Part shown: piece after piece, positions 48,001 through 57,015 of the stretch
Position numbering within the stretch: the stretch's first letter is position 1
Layout of the letters: the number at the start of each line of letters is the position of its first letter
From: Streptococcus porci DSM 23759
Lineage (GTDB): Bacteria > Bacillota > Bacilli > Lactobacillales > Streptococcaceae
DNA length: 64,000 nt
Reading direction: 5' to 3'
NCBI RefSeq assembly: GCF_000423765.1
Contig: NZ_AUIP01000016.1
Coordinates: 1-64,000 of the forward strand
The notes under the pieces: model-generated
Told to the model about the DNA's origin: nothing
Databases searched by the model: none
The model's input: only the letters and a program-made list of their open reading frames with translations
Position numbers and translations under genes: made by a program

Positions 48001-49372
48001 AGAATATAAAACAGTCAGCGAAGTTGTCGGTCCTTTGATGATGGTTGAAGGCGTTGAGGGCATCAAGTTTGATGAACTGGTTGACATCCAAATCCAAGAT
48101 GGGTCTATCCGTAGAGGTCAGGTTTTGGAAGTTCAAGAGGACAAGGCTGTCGTTCAGCTTTTTGAATCTGCTGCCGGTATCAACCTGCGTGATACCAAGG
48201 TTCGTTTCCGTGGGAAACCGTTGGAACTTGCTGTGTCTGAAGATATGCTTGGTCGTGTCTTTGATGGTATGGGGCAAGTAAAAGATGGGGGACCTCAAAT
48301 TTTGGCGGAGCAGAGTCTTGATATCAATGGTCAGGCCATCAACCCAATCCGCCGTGACTATCCAGATGAATTTATTCAGACCGGTATTTCAGCAATCGAC
48401 CACCTCAACACTCTCGTCCGCGGTCAGAAACTACCTGTATTTTCGGGTTCTGGTCTTCCCCACAAGGAATTGGCGGCTCAGATTGCTCGTCAAGCGACCG
48501 TTCTTAACTCTGATGAAAAATTTGCCGTTGTCTTTGCGGCCATGGGAATTACCTTCGAAGAGGCCGAGTACTTCATGGAGGATTTCCGTAAGACAGGTGC
48601 CATCGAGCGTTCTGTTATGTTTATCAACTTGGCAAATGACCCAGCGATTGAACGTATCGCAACGCCTAAGATGGCACTGACAACGGCTGAGTATTTGGCC
48701 TACGAAAAAGACATGCATGTGCTGGTTATCATGACTGATATGACCAACTACTGTGAGGCGCTTCGTGAAGTCTCTGCAGCTCGTCGTGAAGTTCCTGGGC
48801 GCCGTGGTTACCCTGGTTACCTTTACACAAATTTATCAACTCTTTATGAACGGGCTGGCCGTTTAGTTGGTAAAAAAGGATCTGTAACCCAAATTCCAAT
48901 TCTAACCATGCCAGAGGACGATATCACCCACCCAATCCCTGACCTGACTGGTTACATCACTGAAGGTCAGATTATCTTGGCGCGGGACTTGTACAATGCT
49001 GGCTATAAACCACCAATTAACGTGCTCCCATCTCTCTCTCGTTTGAAAGACAAGGGGACCGGCGAAGGGAAAACCCGAGCGGACCATGCGGCTACAATGA
49101 ACCAACTTTTTGCGGCTTACGCCCAAGGAAAACAAGTTAAAGAATTGGCGGTTGTTCTAGGTGAATCAGCTCTGTCTGAAACGGACAAGCTTTACGTTAA
49201 ATTCACCACACGTTTTGAGGAAGAATACATTAACCAAGGTTTCTACACCAACCGTAGCATCATTGATAGCCTGACTTTGGGTTGGGAACTCTTGTCAATT
49301 TTGCCACGTACAGAACTCAAACGTATCAAGGACGATATGCTAGATGAGTACCTTCCAAAAGTGGAGGGCTAG
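47993..49372 (+). CDS. ntpB: V-type ATPase subunit B
   Basis: 459 residues; non-catalytic nucleotide-fold subunit alternating with A in the hexamer. It lacks a Walker A lysine ([19 protein letters not shown] in that place), as expected, and has [35 protein letters not shown] in the conserved arginine-finger region. Overlaps ntpA; 3 nt gap to ntpD. Confidence 0.97.
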   Translation: MIKEYKTVSEVVGPLMMVEGVEGIKFDELVDIQIQDGSIRRGQVLEVQEDKAVVQLFESAAGINLRDTKVRFRGKPLELAVSEDMLGRVFDGMGQVKDGGPQILAEQSLDINGQAINPIRRDYPDEFIQTGISAIDHLNTLVRGQKLPVFSGSGLPHKELAAQIARQATVLNSDEKFAVVFAAMGITFEEAEYFMEDFRKTGAIERSVMFINLANDPAIERIATPKMALTTAEYLAYEKDMHVLVIMTDMTNYCEALREVSAARREVPGRRGYPGYLYTNLSTLYERAGRLVGKKGSVTQIPILTMPEDDITHPIPDLTGYITEGQIILARDLYNAGYKPPINVLPSLSRLKDKGTGEGKTRADHAATMNQLFAAYAQGKQVKELAVVLGESALSETDKLYVKFTTRFEEEYINQGFYTNRSIIDSLTLGWELLSILPRTELKRIKDDMLDEYLPKVEG

Positions 49373-49375
49373 CCT

Positions 49376-49996
49376 ATGGCAAGACTTAATGTCAAACCAA
49401 CCCGGATGGAACTTTCACGTTTGAAAAAACGTCTGAAAACCTCAACCCGTGGACACAAACTCCTTAAAGATAAGCAAGACGAGCTCATGCGCCGCTTTAT
49501 CGATTTGATTAAGCAGAATAATAGCTTGCGCCAATCAGTTGAAGAACGTCTAACCAAGGCTATGCAGGCCTTTGTCCTTGCAAAATCAACCTTGTCAGAA
49601 GCCTTCATTGAGGAATCCTTTGCTCTGCCGACCCAAGCTGTCAATTTGCAAATTGAGCAACAAAACATCATGTCGGTCAATGTGCCACAGCTCCATGTTC
49701 ACCTGCCAGAAAAAATGAGTGAGTTCCAGTATGGTTTTCTCAACTCAAACTCTGAAATGGACGATGCCATTGATACCTTTCAAGCCATCAGTCAGGACCT
49801 CCTGGAGTTGACGGAAATCGAAAAAACCTGTCAGCTCCTAGCCGATGAGATTGAAAAGACCCGACGCCGTGTCAACGCGCTTGAGCACATGATTATTCCG
49901 CAGTTGGAAGAAACCATTTCTTACATTCAAATGAAACTTGAAGAAAATGAACGCTCAAACATCATTCGCATGATGAAAGTCAAAGACTTAGACTAA
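49376..49996 (+). CDS. ntpD: V-type ATPase subunit D (central shaft)
   Basis: 206 residues; two long helices at either end ([41 protein letters not shown]) form the rotating coiled-coil shaft. Last gene of the operon, followed by a terminator; neither NtpH nor the NtpJ potassium transporter of E. hirae is present. Confidence 0.95.
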   Translation: MARLNVKPTRMELSRLKKRLKTSTRGHKLLKDKQDELMRRFIDLIKQNNSLRQSVEERLTKAMQAFVLAKSTLSEAFIEESFALPTQAVNLQIEQQNIMSVNVPQLHVHLPEKMSEFQYGFLNSNSEMDDAIDTFQAISQDLLELTEIEKTCQLLADEIEKTRRRVNALEHMIIPQLEETISYIQMKLEENERSNIIRMMKVKDLD

Positions 49997-50002
49997 CTAA
50001 AG

Positions 50003-50028
50003 AGGCTGGGACCAAGTCCTAGCCTTTT
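50003..50028 (+). terminator. Terminator after the V-ATPase operon
   Basis: AGGCTGGGAC / GTCCTAGCCT (one wobble) with a 3-nt loop and TTTT. The GGCTGGGAC arm recurs in other intergenic hairpins here (31368). Confidence 0.85.
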
Positions 50029-50139
50029 CACATTTCTGCGGATAGGTGCTTTGGTGCAGTGGATGATAGTGCTGTCCGGCTCTCTTTTTACTCCCTTGAA
50101 ATAGTGGTGAATAAAAAGAAGAAAAAATTTAAAAAAATC

Positions 50140-50178
50140 TTGTGAAACTATTTACAAAGAAAAATATTGTGATATAAT
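50140..50178 (+). promoter_or_regulatory. adhE promoter with Rex-like operator
   Basis: TTGTGAAA-CTA-TTTACAAA (about 50140-50158) fits the Rex palindrome TTGTGAAA-N-TTTCACAA with small deviations and overlaps the -35 TTTACA (50151-50156). The -10 TATAAT is at 50173-50178. Rex would repress at low NADH/NAD+. Confidence 0.7.
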
Positions 50179-50233
50179 TAACACATAAACAAAAATGTGA
50201 AAAACTTAACAAGGTTTTTCAAAAGGAGACAAT

Positions 50234-52882
50234 ATGGCGGACAAAACAGTAACCCCAGAAGAAAAATTGGCAGCGGCACAAGCCCATGTTGATGAACTTG
50301 TTCAAAAGGGCCTAGTTGCCCTGGATGAGTTCCGTAAACTCAACCAAGAGCAAGTAGACTACATTGTGGCTAAAGCTTCCGTAGCAGCTTTGGATGCACA
50401 CGGTATCTTGGCTGCTCACGCAGTGGAAGAAACAGGCCGTGGTGTTTTTGAAGATAAGGCTACTAAAAACCTTTTCGCCTGTGAGCACGTTGTCAACAAT
50501 ATGCGTGGCGTAAAAACAGTTGGTATTATCGAAGATGATCCAATCACTGGTTTGACAAAAATTGCAGAGCCAGTTGGTGTTATCTGTGGTGTTACCCCAA
50601 CAACAAACCCTACCTCAACAGCGATTTTCAAATCACTTATCGCACTTAAAACTCGTAACCCAATCGTCTTTGGTTTCCACCCATCTGCACAAGAATCTTC
50701 TGCACATGCAGCACGTATCGTTTATGAAGCAGCTGTAAAAGCAGGTGCACCAGAAAACTGTATCCAATGGATCACTGAGCCTTCAATCGCAGCAACTAAC
50801 GCACTCATGAACCACGATGGTATTTCTACAATCCTCGCAACAGGTGGTAACGCAATGGTGCGCGCAGCTTACTCATGTGGTAAACCTGCTCTTGGTGTAG
50901 GTGCTGGTAACGTTCCTGCTTACATCGAAAAATCAGCTGATATCCGCCAAGCTGCTCACGATATCGTTATGTCTAAATCATTCGACAACGGTATGGTCTG
51001 TGCATCTGAACAAGCAGTTATCATCGACAAAGAAATCTACAAAGAATTTGTTGAAGAGTTCAAATCATACAAAACTTACTTCGTAAACAAAAAAGAAAAA
51101 GCCCTTCTTGAAGAATTCTGCTTTGGCGTGAAAGCAAACAGCAAAGACTGTGCTGGCGCTAAATTGAATGCAGACATCGTTGGTAAACCAGCAGCATGGA
51201 TTGCAGAACAAGCAGGTTTCACAGTTCCAGAAGGAACCAATATTCTGGCAGCAGAATGTAAAGAAGTTGGACCAAATGAGCCATTGACTCGTGAAAAACT
51301 TTCTCCAGTTATTGCTGTATTGAAAGCTGACGATGTTGAAGACGGTCTTAAAAAGGCTCGTCAAATGGTTGAATTCAACGGTCTTGGCCACTCAGCTGCT
51401 ATCCATACAAAAGACGAAGAACTTGCTAAACGTTTCGGTACAGAAATGAAAGCTATGCGTATCATCTGGAACTCTCCTTCTACTTTTGGTGGTATCGGTG
51501 ATGTTTACAACGCCTTCTTGCCATCATTGACCCTTGGATGTGGTTCTTACGGACGCAACTCAGTTGGTGATAACGTATCTGCTATCAACCTTCTTAACAT
51601 CAAGAAAGTAGGGAAACGTAGAAATAATATGCAGTGGTTTAAAGTTCCTTCAAAAATTTACTTCGAACGTAACTCTATTCAATACCTTCAAACAGCAGAA
51701 GGCCTTGAGCGTGTTATGATCGTTACTGACAAATCTATCGAACGTCTTGGTTTTGTCCAACGTGTCATCGACCAATTGAACGCTCGTTCTAACCAAGTGA
51801 CTGTTCAAGTCTTCTCAGATGTTGAACCAGATCCAGACATCACAACTGTAGAACGCGGTGCAGAAGTGATGCGTGCATTCCAACCGGATACAATTATTGC
51901 GCTCGGTGGTGGCTCACCAATGGATGCTGCTAAAGTAATGTGGCTCTTCTATGAACAACCAGAAATCGACTTCCGTGACCTTGTTCAAAAATTCATGGAT
52001 ATCCGTAAACGTGCCTTCAAATTCCCATCATTGGGTCAAAAAGCTAAATACATCGGTATCCCAACTACATCTGGTACAGGTTCAGAAGTAACACCGTTTG
52101 CCGTTATTTCTGATAAGAAAAATAACCGCAAATACCCACTTGCTGACTACTCATTGACACCAACTATTGCCATCGTAGACCCAGCATTGGTAGAGTCAGT
52201 TCCAGCCTTCATCGCTGCAGATACTGGTATGGACGTCTTGACTCACGCAACAGAAGCATATACTTCAAACTTTGCGAACGACTACACTGATGGTATCGCC
52301 CTTCAAACCATTAAATTGGTCTTCCAATACCTTGAAAAATCAGTCTTGACTGGTGATCCAGAAGCTCGCGAAAAGATTCACAACGCTTCTACTATGGCAG
52401 GTATGGCCTTTGCCAATGCCTTCCTTGGAATGAGTCACTCTATGGCTCACAAGATTGGTGGGGTTCACCACACTGTTCACGGACGTACCAATGCTATCTT
52501 GCTTCCATACGTTATCCGTTACAACGGTACTCGCCCATCTAAAACTACTACATGGCCTAAATACAACTACTGGAAAGCGGATGAGAAATTCCAAGACATC
52601 GCTCGCATGTTAGGTTTACCTCACTCAACACCAGAAGAAGCAGTTGAAGCTTATGCAAAAGCTGTTTATGAGCTCGGTGTCAAGGTCGGTATCAAGATGA
52701 ACTTCAAGGACCAAGGTATCGATGAGAAAACTTGGAAAGACAGCTTGCATGAAATTGCCCTTCTTGCATATGAAGATCAATGTTCACCAGCTAACCCACG
52801 CTTGCCAATGGTAGCAGATATGGAAGAAATCATGGCTGATGCTTACTATGGTTATGCAGAACGTCCAGGACGTCGTAAATAA
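50234..52882 (+). CDS. adhE: Bifunctional acetaldehyde/alcohol dehydrogenase AdhE
   Basis: 882 residues, a fusion of CoA-acylating aldehyde dehydrogenase (about 1-450; catalytic Cys256 in GMVCASEQ) and an iron-type alcohol dehydrogenase (about 460-882; GGGSPMDAAK, and metal His residues in FLGMSHSMAHKIGG and HHTVHGRTNA). It reduces acetyl-CoA to ethanol, regenerating NAD+ in mixed-acid fermentation, and assembles into spirosomes. Codon use looks highly optimised (CGT, GGT, AAA), fitting a very abundant enzyme. RBS AAAAGGAG. Confidence 0.97.
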   Translation: MADKTVTPEEKLAAAQAHVDELVQKGLVALDEFRKLNQEQVDYIVAKASVAALDAHGILAAHAVEETGRGVFEDKATKNLFACEHVVNNMRGVKTVGIIEDDPITGLTKIAEPVGVICGVTPTTNPTSTAIFKSLIALKTRNPIVFGFHPSAQESSAHAARIVYEAAVKAGAPENCIQWITEPSIAATNALMNHDGISTILATGGNAMVRAAYSCGKPALGVGAGNVPAYIEKSADIRQAAHDIVMSKSFDNGMVCASEQAVIIDKEIYKEFVEEFKSYKTYFVNKKEKALLEEFCFGVKANSKDCAGAKLNADIVGKPAAWIAEQAGFTVPEGTNILAAECKEVGPNEPLTREKLSPVIAVLKADDVEDGLKKARQMVEFNGLGHSAAIHTKDEELAKRFGTEMKAMRIIWNSPSTFGGIGDVYNAFLPSLTLGCGSYGRNSVGDNVSAINLLNIKKVGKRRNNMQWFKVPSKIYFERNSIQYLQTAEGLERVMIVTDKSIERLGFVQRVIDQLNARSNQVTVQVFSDVEPDPDITTVERGAEVMRAFQPDTIIALGGGSPMDAAKVMWLFYEQPEIDFRDLVQKFMDIRKRAFKFPSLGQKAKYIGIPTTSGTGSEVTPFAVISDKKNNRKYPLADYSLTPTIAIVDPALVESVPAFIAADTGMDVLTHATEAYTSNFANDYTDGIALQTIKLVFQYLEKSVLTGDPEAREKIHNASTMAGMAFANAFLGMSHSMAHKIGGVHHTVHGRTNAILLPYVIRYNGTRPSKTTTWPKYNYWKADEKFQDIARMLGLPHSTPEEAVEAYAKAVYELGVKVGIKMNFKDQGIDEKTWKDSLHEIALLAYEDQCSPANPRLPMVADMEEIMADAYYGYAERPGRRK

Positions 52883-52918
52883 GCCAAATCGATTCTATCA
52901 TTCCAATAGCTAATATAA

Positions 52919-52944
52919 AAAAAGTGACCGAAAGGTCACTTTTT
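52919..52944 (+). terminator. Terminator after adhE
   Basis: Perfect 11-bp stem AAAAAGTGACC / GGTCACTTTTT with GAAA tetraloop. Confidence 0.93.
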
Positions 52945-52961
52945 CTTTCGGATTGGAATTG

Positions 52962-52990
52962 TTTACATCTTACTAAAATATCTGTACAAT
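52962..52990 (+). promoter_or_regulatory. Promoter of the 53037 lipoprotein gene
   Basis: -35 TTTACA (52962-52967), 17-bp spacer, -10 TACAAT (52985-52990), followed by RBS AAGGAGAT. Confidence 0.65.
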
Positions 52991-53036
52991 ATTTATGAAC
53001 AAGACATCGTTTTTGTAAATTTAAGGAGATATACAG

Positions 53037-53729
53037 ATGAAAAAAAGTACTTTGTTTCGATTTATCCTAGCCAGCTTGTCCGCATTGGTTTTAGTTGCTG
53101 GCCTATCCGCTTGTTCCCTTTTTCAGGGAGAAAGTATCGATGGTTCTTGGACCAGTCCGACTGGGGCAGAGGCTATGTATCAGGAAGCTTTGACTGCAGC
53201 AGGCTCAGAGGAAGTCTTCACCTACTCTGATCACACCTTGGAAGAAATTTTGACCAAGGCAGAATTGGATTTGATTGTTAAAGACGACAAGGCGACCCTG
53301 ACCATGAGCATGCACCTTGATAGCGATACCTTTTTCACCGCTTTGAAGGATGAGCAAACGGCAGCTGTCAACTCTGAGTTAGAGAAGATGGGTTACACCT
53401 ATGAAGAGTTAGATGCAACAATCAAGGCTCAGGTAGATGCCATGCTTCCTTCAGATGAGGACCTTAAAAAATTGGTAGACGACTCCATTGATCAGATGGC
53501 GACTTCGCTTAATGGAACCTATGATGCAAAAAAGGGTGTTGTAACAGCAGATGTCTTTAAAGCGGATGTCCATCGTTCAAGCAAAACCTTTGAAATCACC
53601 AAGGTCAATGCAGCAATTGGGGAAGGGCTTATCGTTAAAGGTGAGAACTATCAATATGGCTACAAAAACAGCGTCTTGACTTTTGAGGGTGAAAAAGATA
53701 CCGATGATATTGTTTTTGAAAAAGAATAG
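53037..53729 (+). CDS. Unknown lipoprotein
   Basis: 230 residues. A type II signal peptide with lipobox LSAC (Cys26) predicts a surface lipoprotein. The rest is acidic and rich in short strands and helices (GSWTSPTGAEAMYQEAL; KGENYQYGYKNSVLTF near the end), with a lipocalin-like alternation, but I recognise no family. It is a single-gene unit between adhE and thrC with its own promoter. Confidence 0.8.
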   Translation: MKKSTLFRFILASLSALVLVAGLSACSLFQGESIDGSWTSPTGAEAMYQEALTAAGSEEVFTYSDHTLEEILTKAELDLIVKDDKATLTMSMHLDSDTFFTALKDEQTAAVNSELEKMGYTYEELDATIKAQVDAMLPSDEDLKKLVDDSIDQMATSLNGTYDAKKGVVTADVFKADVHRSSKTFEITKVNAAIGEGLIVKGENYQYGYKNSVLTFEGEKDTDDIVFEKE

Positions 53730-53738
53730 ACTGAAAGG

Positions 53739-53766
53739 GAGGTGAGCTCATGCTCAACCTCTTTCC
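53739..53766 (+). terminator. Probable terminator after the lipoprotein gene
   Basis: GAGGTGAGC / GCTCAACCTC (one bulge), loop TCAT, followed by a weak CTTTCC tail. Confidence 0.5.
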
Positions 53767-53866
53767 TATGCAAAAAATAAGGATTAATTGTATCGAATGC
53801 AGATTTATTCCCAATTTTCTGTCAATTTATGGTAAAATGGTTAAAATACATTTTTGAGGACTTACT

Positions 53867-55354
53867 ATGACACTTGTTTATCAATCAACTCGTGACGAAA
53901 ATAATAAAGTAACAGCCAGTCAAGCAATCTTGCAAGGTTTGGCGACAGATGGCGGTCTGTTTACTCCTTTGACAATACCGCAAGTAAACTTGGACTTTGA
54001 TCTGCTTAAAAACGCTTCTTATCAGGAAGTAGCTAAGCTGGTTCTGTCTGCTTTTTTAGACGACTTTACAGAAGAAGAGTTGGACTACTGCATTAACAAT
54101 GCATATGATACTAAGTTCGACACAACAGCTATTGCACCACTGGTCAAACTAGGCAATCAGTACAATCTTGAACTTTTTCACGGGTCAACTATTGCTTTTA
54201 AAGACATGGCGCTTTCAATCTTGCCTTACCTTTTAACGACTTCAGCGAAAAAGCAGGGCGTTGACAACAAAATTGTCATCCTAACAGCTACATCTGGTGA
54301 TACCGGTAAAGCAGCAATGGCGGGCTTTGCGGATGTTCCTGGAACTGAGATTATAGTCTTCTATCCAAAAGATGGGGTTTCAAAAATTCAAGAGTTGCAA
54401 ATGACCACACAAACCGGAGATAACACGCATGTTATTGCCATTGATGGTAATTTTGACGATGCTCAAACGGACGTCAAACGTATGTTTAATGACGAAGACT
54501 TGCGAGCTCGTTTGCTTGAGAAAAAGACGCAATTCTCCTCAGCTAACTCAATGAACATTGGACGTTTGGTACCACAGGTTGTTTACTACGTTTACGCTTA
54601 TGCGCAAATGGTAAAGGCAGGTCATATTAAAAATGGTGACAAGGTCAACTTCACCGTACCAACGGGTAACTTTGGTAATATCTTGGCTGCCTACTATGCT
54701 AAGCAAATCGGTGTTCCAGTCAACAAACTTATCTGTGCTTCCAATGAAAATAATGTTCTTACCGACTTCTTCGCCACTGGCACCTACGATAAGAAACGTG
54801 ATTTTAAAGTGACGACTAGCCCATCCATGGATATCCTCGTGTCATCAAACTTAGAGCGTCTGATCTTCCACCTTTTGGGAAATAGCGCAGCTTCAACCAA
54901 AGAACTGATGGAAAACCTATCTACCAAAGGCCAATACACATTAGTGGATGCTAATCAGGATATTTTGGCTTTATTTGCAGCAGGCTTTGCTTCAGAAGAA
55001 GAAACAGCAGCAGAAATCAAGCGTGTCTATGATGAATGTCAGTATATTGAAGACCCCCATACCGCTGTCGCTTCAGCAGTTTATCAGGTCTACGCAGAGA
55101 AGTCAGGCGACCAAACGCCAACTGTCATTGCTTCGACAGCTAGTCCTTACAAATTCCCGCGTGTGACAGTAGCAGCTGTGACTGGTCAAGATTCTGACGA
55201 TGACTTCAAAGCAGTTGAGGAACTTCGCAAGCTTTCTGGCGTAGCTATTCCAGTAGCAGTTGACGGACTTGAAACAGCTGAAGTTCGCCACAAAACGGTT
55301 GTAGCAACAGCAGATATGCAAAAAGCTGTGGAAACCTATCTAGGCTTGGTGTAG
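53867..55354 (+). CDS. thrC: Threonine synthase
   Basis: PLP enzyme converting O-phosphohomoserine to threonine. 495 residues, the long (fungal/E. coli-like) form: PLP lysine Lys112 in STIAFKDMALS, LTATSGDTGKAAMAGF, and the phosphate loop VPTGNFGNI. A -10-like TAAAAT is at 53833-53838. The response-regulator gene starts 4 nt after its stop, with no promoter between, so both should share a transcript. Confidence 0.96.
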   Translation: MTLVYQSTRDENNKVTASQAILQGLATDGGLFTPLTIPQVNLDFDLLKNASYQEVAKLVLSAFLDDFTEEELDYCINNAYDTKFDTTAIAPLVKLGNQYNLELFHGSTIAFKDMALSILPYLLTTSAKKQGVDNKIVILTATSGDTGKAAMAGFADVPGTEIIVFYPKDGVSKIQELQMTTQTGDNTHVIAIDGNFDDAQTDVKRMFNDEDLRARLLEKKTQFSSANSMNIGRLVPQVVYYVYAYAQMVKAGHIKNGDKVNFTVPTGNFGNILAAYYAKQIGVPVNKLICASNENNVLTDFFATGTYDKKRDFKVTTSPSMDILVSSNLERLIFHLLGNSAASTKELMENLSTKGQYTLVDANQDILALFAAGFASEEETAAEIKRVYDECQYIEDPHTAVASAVYQVYAEKSGDQTPTVIASTASPYKFPRVTVAAVTGQDSDDDFKAVEELRKLSGVAIPVAVDGLETAEVRHKTVVATADMQKAVETYLGLV

Positions 55355-55357
55355 AGC

Positions 55358-56116
55358 ATGCTAAATATCTTTATTCTTGAAGATAATCTACAACAACAGT
55401 TTCGTTTGGAAAAAATTGTATCGGGAATTTTAGCTGATAAAGGCATCAAGGCAAGACATCTGAATATTTTTGAAAAACCTAGTCAGCTATTAGATAGTAT
55501 TTCTGAAAAAGGAAGTCATCAGTTGTTTTTACTTGATATCGAAATCAAGGATGAAGTGCGCAAGGGACTTGACTTGGCCAAAGAGATTCGAGCCTTGGAT
55601 TCGCTAGCTCATATTGTATTTGTGACAACCCATTCTGAATTTTTAACCTTGACCTATCGCTATAAGGTGTCGGCCTTGGATTTTATTGATAAGGGGCAAA
55701 ATGATGCAGAGCTGACTAAGTGTTTAGATGATGTTATGGCTTATGTCTTGGAGCAGGCTGCTGGAACCTCGCATGAAGACCTCTTTCTATTTAAAACGGC
55801 TTACGCTCATGTTCAGGTACCATTTCATGAAATCTACTATTTTGAGACATCGGAAAAATCGCATAAAATCAATCTTAGGACAAGAACGGAACGTCTAGAA
55901 TTTTATGGAAAATTATCGGAAATACTACCTTTAGATAAACGTTTGTATCAAAGTCATCGTTCTTATGTGGTCAATCCTGAAAATATTATTGAGCTAAATT
56001 ATAAGGATAACATGGCTATTTTTCCAGAAGAGGAAACTTGTCTCGTTTCACGCTTAAAAATGAAGGGCTTAAAGCAACGCATTTTAGAAAATAACAATAA
56101 AAGAAATAAAGGTTGA
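55358..56116 (+). CDS. LytTR-type response regulator (AgrA/BlpR/ComE-like)
   Basis: 252 residues. Receiver domain (about 1-125) with acidic Glu8/Asp9, phospho-acceptor Asp60 in FLLDIEI, Thr90/Thr91 and Lys112 (FIDKG), then a LytTR DNA-binding domain (about 143-245; YYFETSEKSHKINL, LYQSHRSYVVNP). Such regulators bind paired 9-10-bp direct repeats; a fitting pair exists at 56157-56187. Unusually it is coupled to thrC rather than to its kinase, which lies three genes downstream on a separate transcript. Confidence 0.93.
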   Translation: MLNIFILEDNLQQQFRLEKIVSGILADKGIKARHLNIFEKPSQLLDSISEKGSHQLFLLDIEIKDEVRKGLDLAKEIRALDSLAHIVFVTTHSEFLTLTYRYKVSALDFIDKGQNDAELTKCLDDVMAYVLEQAAGTSHEDLFLFKTAYAHVQVPFHEIYYFETSEKSHKINLRTRTERLEFYGKLSEILPLDKRLYQSHRSYVVNPENIIELNYKDNMAIFPEEETCLVSRLKMKGLKQRILENNNKRNKG

Positions 56117-56139
56117 GAAGAAGTAACTCTCAGCCTTTT
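56108..56139 (+). terminator. Terminator after the response regulator gene
   Basis: AAAGGTTGAGA / TCTCAGCCTTT (one G-T pair), loop AGAAGTAAC, then TTAT. It begins inside the last codons of the gene. Confidence 0.78.
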
Positions 56140-56156
56140 ATTTATCTGCTAAATCA

Positions 56157-56224
56157 ACCATTCAGGGTGAAAAAGTGACCGTTTAGGAAAAGGTAGCCAG
56201 TCAAGAACTGGTTTTTGTTATACT
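56157..56224 (+). promoter_or_regulatory. LytTR direct-repeat operator and promoter
   Basis: ACCATTCAGG (56157-56166) and ACCGTTTAGG (56178-56187) are direct repeats starting exactly 21 bp apart, two helical turns, the arrangement bound by ComE/BlpR-type regulators. The -10 TATACT is at 56219-56224 and no good -35 is present, as expected for an activator-dependent promoter. Confidence 0.85.
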
Positions 56225-56267
56225 TGGACCATAAAGAAAGATTATCCAAGTTCAGGAGGTAATTAAC

Positions 56268-56792
56268 ATGGAAAAAGAATATCAATCTAAGCTTTACTAT
56301 CGTTTTTTGAAATGGTTCTACGGTATTGAAGGAAATTTTACTACTGACCATGAGCTAGAGATTCAGAAATTGTCATCAGAAGTTTATCCTTTTATGATAA
56401 CAGTCTTACTTGGAGGATTCTTATTATCTATGCTATTTTATATTGACTTAACCAGTTGGGCATATCTAATAGCTATTGTGTATCCGTTAGCCTACCAAGC
56501 TAGCACAGCCCAGAAATTAGGCTGGAACAAACTCACAGTAGCTTCTTCTCAGCTGAAAGAGGCTCGTCGGAAGATGTTTCGTAAAACGCTGAGAATGACC
56601 CTGTTTTATGTTATTGTTCTCCTTTTAACAACTGTCTGGCTCTGGCAATCAGGGATTCCACAAGAAGCTGGCACCACTTTTGAGGTTTATTGGAAAATTG
56701 CTGCGCCAGGAGTGATATTGCTGTACACGCCAATTATATTTGTTGTAAGCTTTTTCAGTAATCGTCGAAAAATTACAGTAGTCAAAGAATAG
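56268..56792 (+). CDS. DUF3278-like membrane protein
   Basis: 174 residues. Four membrane segments (about 43-58, 62-80, 105-125, 143-163) with a cytoplasmic basic stretch between the second and third (QLKEARRKMFRKTLRMT). The N-terminus YYRFLKWFYGIEG and overall size resemble DUF3278 proteins of lactobacilli and streptococci, often found beside regulators. No catalytic motif. First gene behind the direct-repeat promoter; AGGAGG at 56254-56259. Confidence 0.72.
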   Translation: MEKEYQSKLYYRFLKWFYGIEGNFTTDHELEIQKLSSEVYPFMITVLLGGFLLSMLFYIDLTSWAYLIAIVYPLAYQASTAQKLGWNKLTVASSQLKEARRKMFRKTLRMTLFYVIVLLLTTVWLWQSGIPQEAGTTFEVYWKIAAPGVILLYTPIIFVVSFFSNRRKITVVKE

Positions 56793-56803
56793 GAGAGATA
56801 GAT

Positions 56804-56992
56804 ATGTTACAATTGATAAGAACAGTCGACCGTCGTATTGAAAAAGCCTTCAACCGTCTACCTTGGTTTCTTCGGATAACAATTGGAATATTGGTAGGCT
56901 ATCTGCTAATCTGGTACCTATCAGAGTGGTTTCCAATAGTTTATGAATTAGGGGAAGAATTTGGACGTCATCTGTATGAATATTTTAATTAG
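56804..56992 (+). CDS. Small membrane protein of the two-component cassette
   Basis: 62 residues: basic N-terminus (DRRIEKAFNRLPWFLR), one hydrophobic helix (about 23-47, ITIGILVGYLLIWYLSEWF) and an acidic-aromatic tail. No double-glycine leader or AgrD-like motif, so it does not look like a processed pheromone. Placed 11 nt after the DUF3278-like gene and before the kinase, with RBS TAGGAGAGA. Function unknown; a kinase modulator is one possibility. Confidence 0.7.
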   Translation: MLQLIRTVDRRIEKAFNRLPWFLRITIGILVGYLLIWYLSEWFPIVYELGEEFGRHLYEYFN

Positions 56993-57015
56993 TAGACTAA
57001 CATTAAGGAGTGGAC

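Noticed and set aside
56804..56992. Quorum peptide precursor for the kinase
   Set aside because: No Gly-Gly leader, no Cys/Ser cyclisation pattern, and the hydrophobic helix is internal; better described as a small membrane protein.
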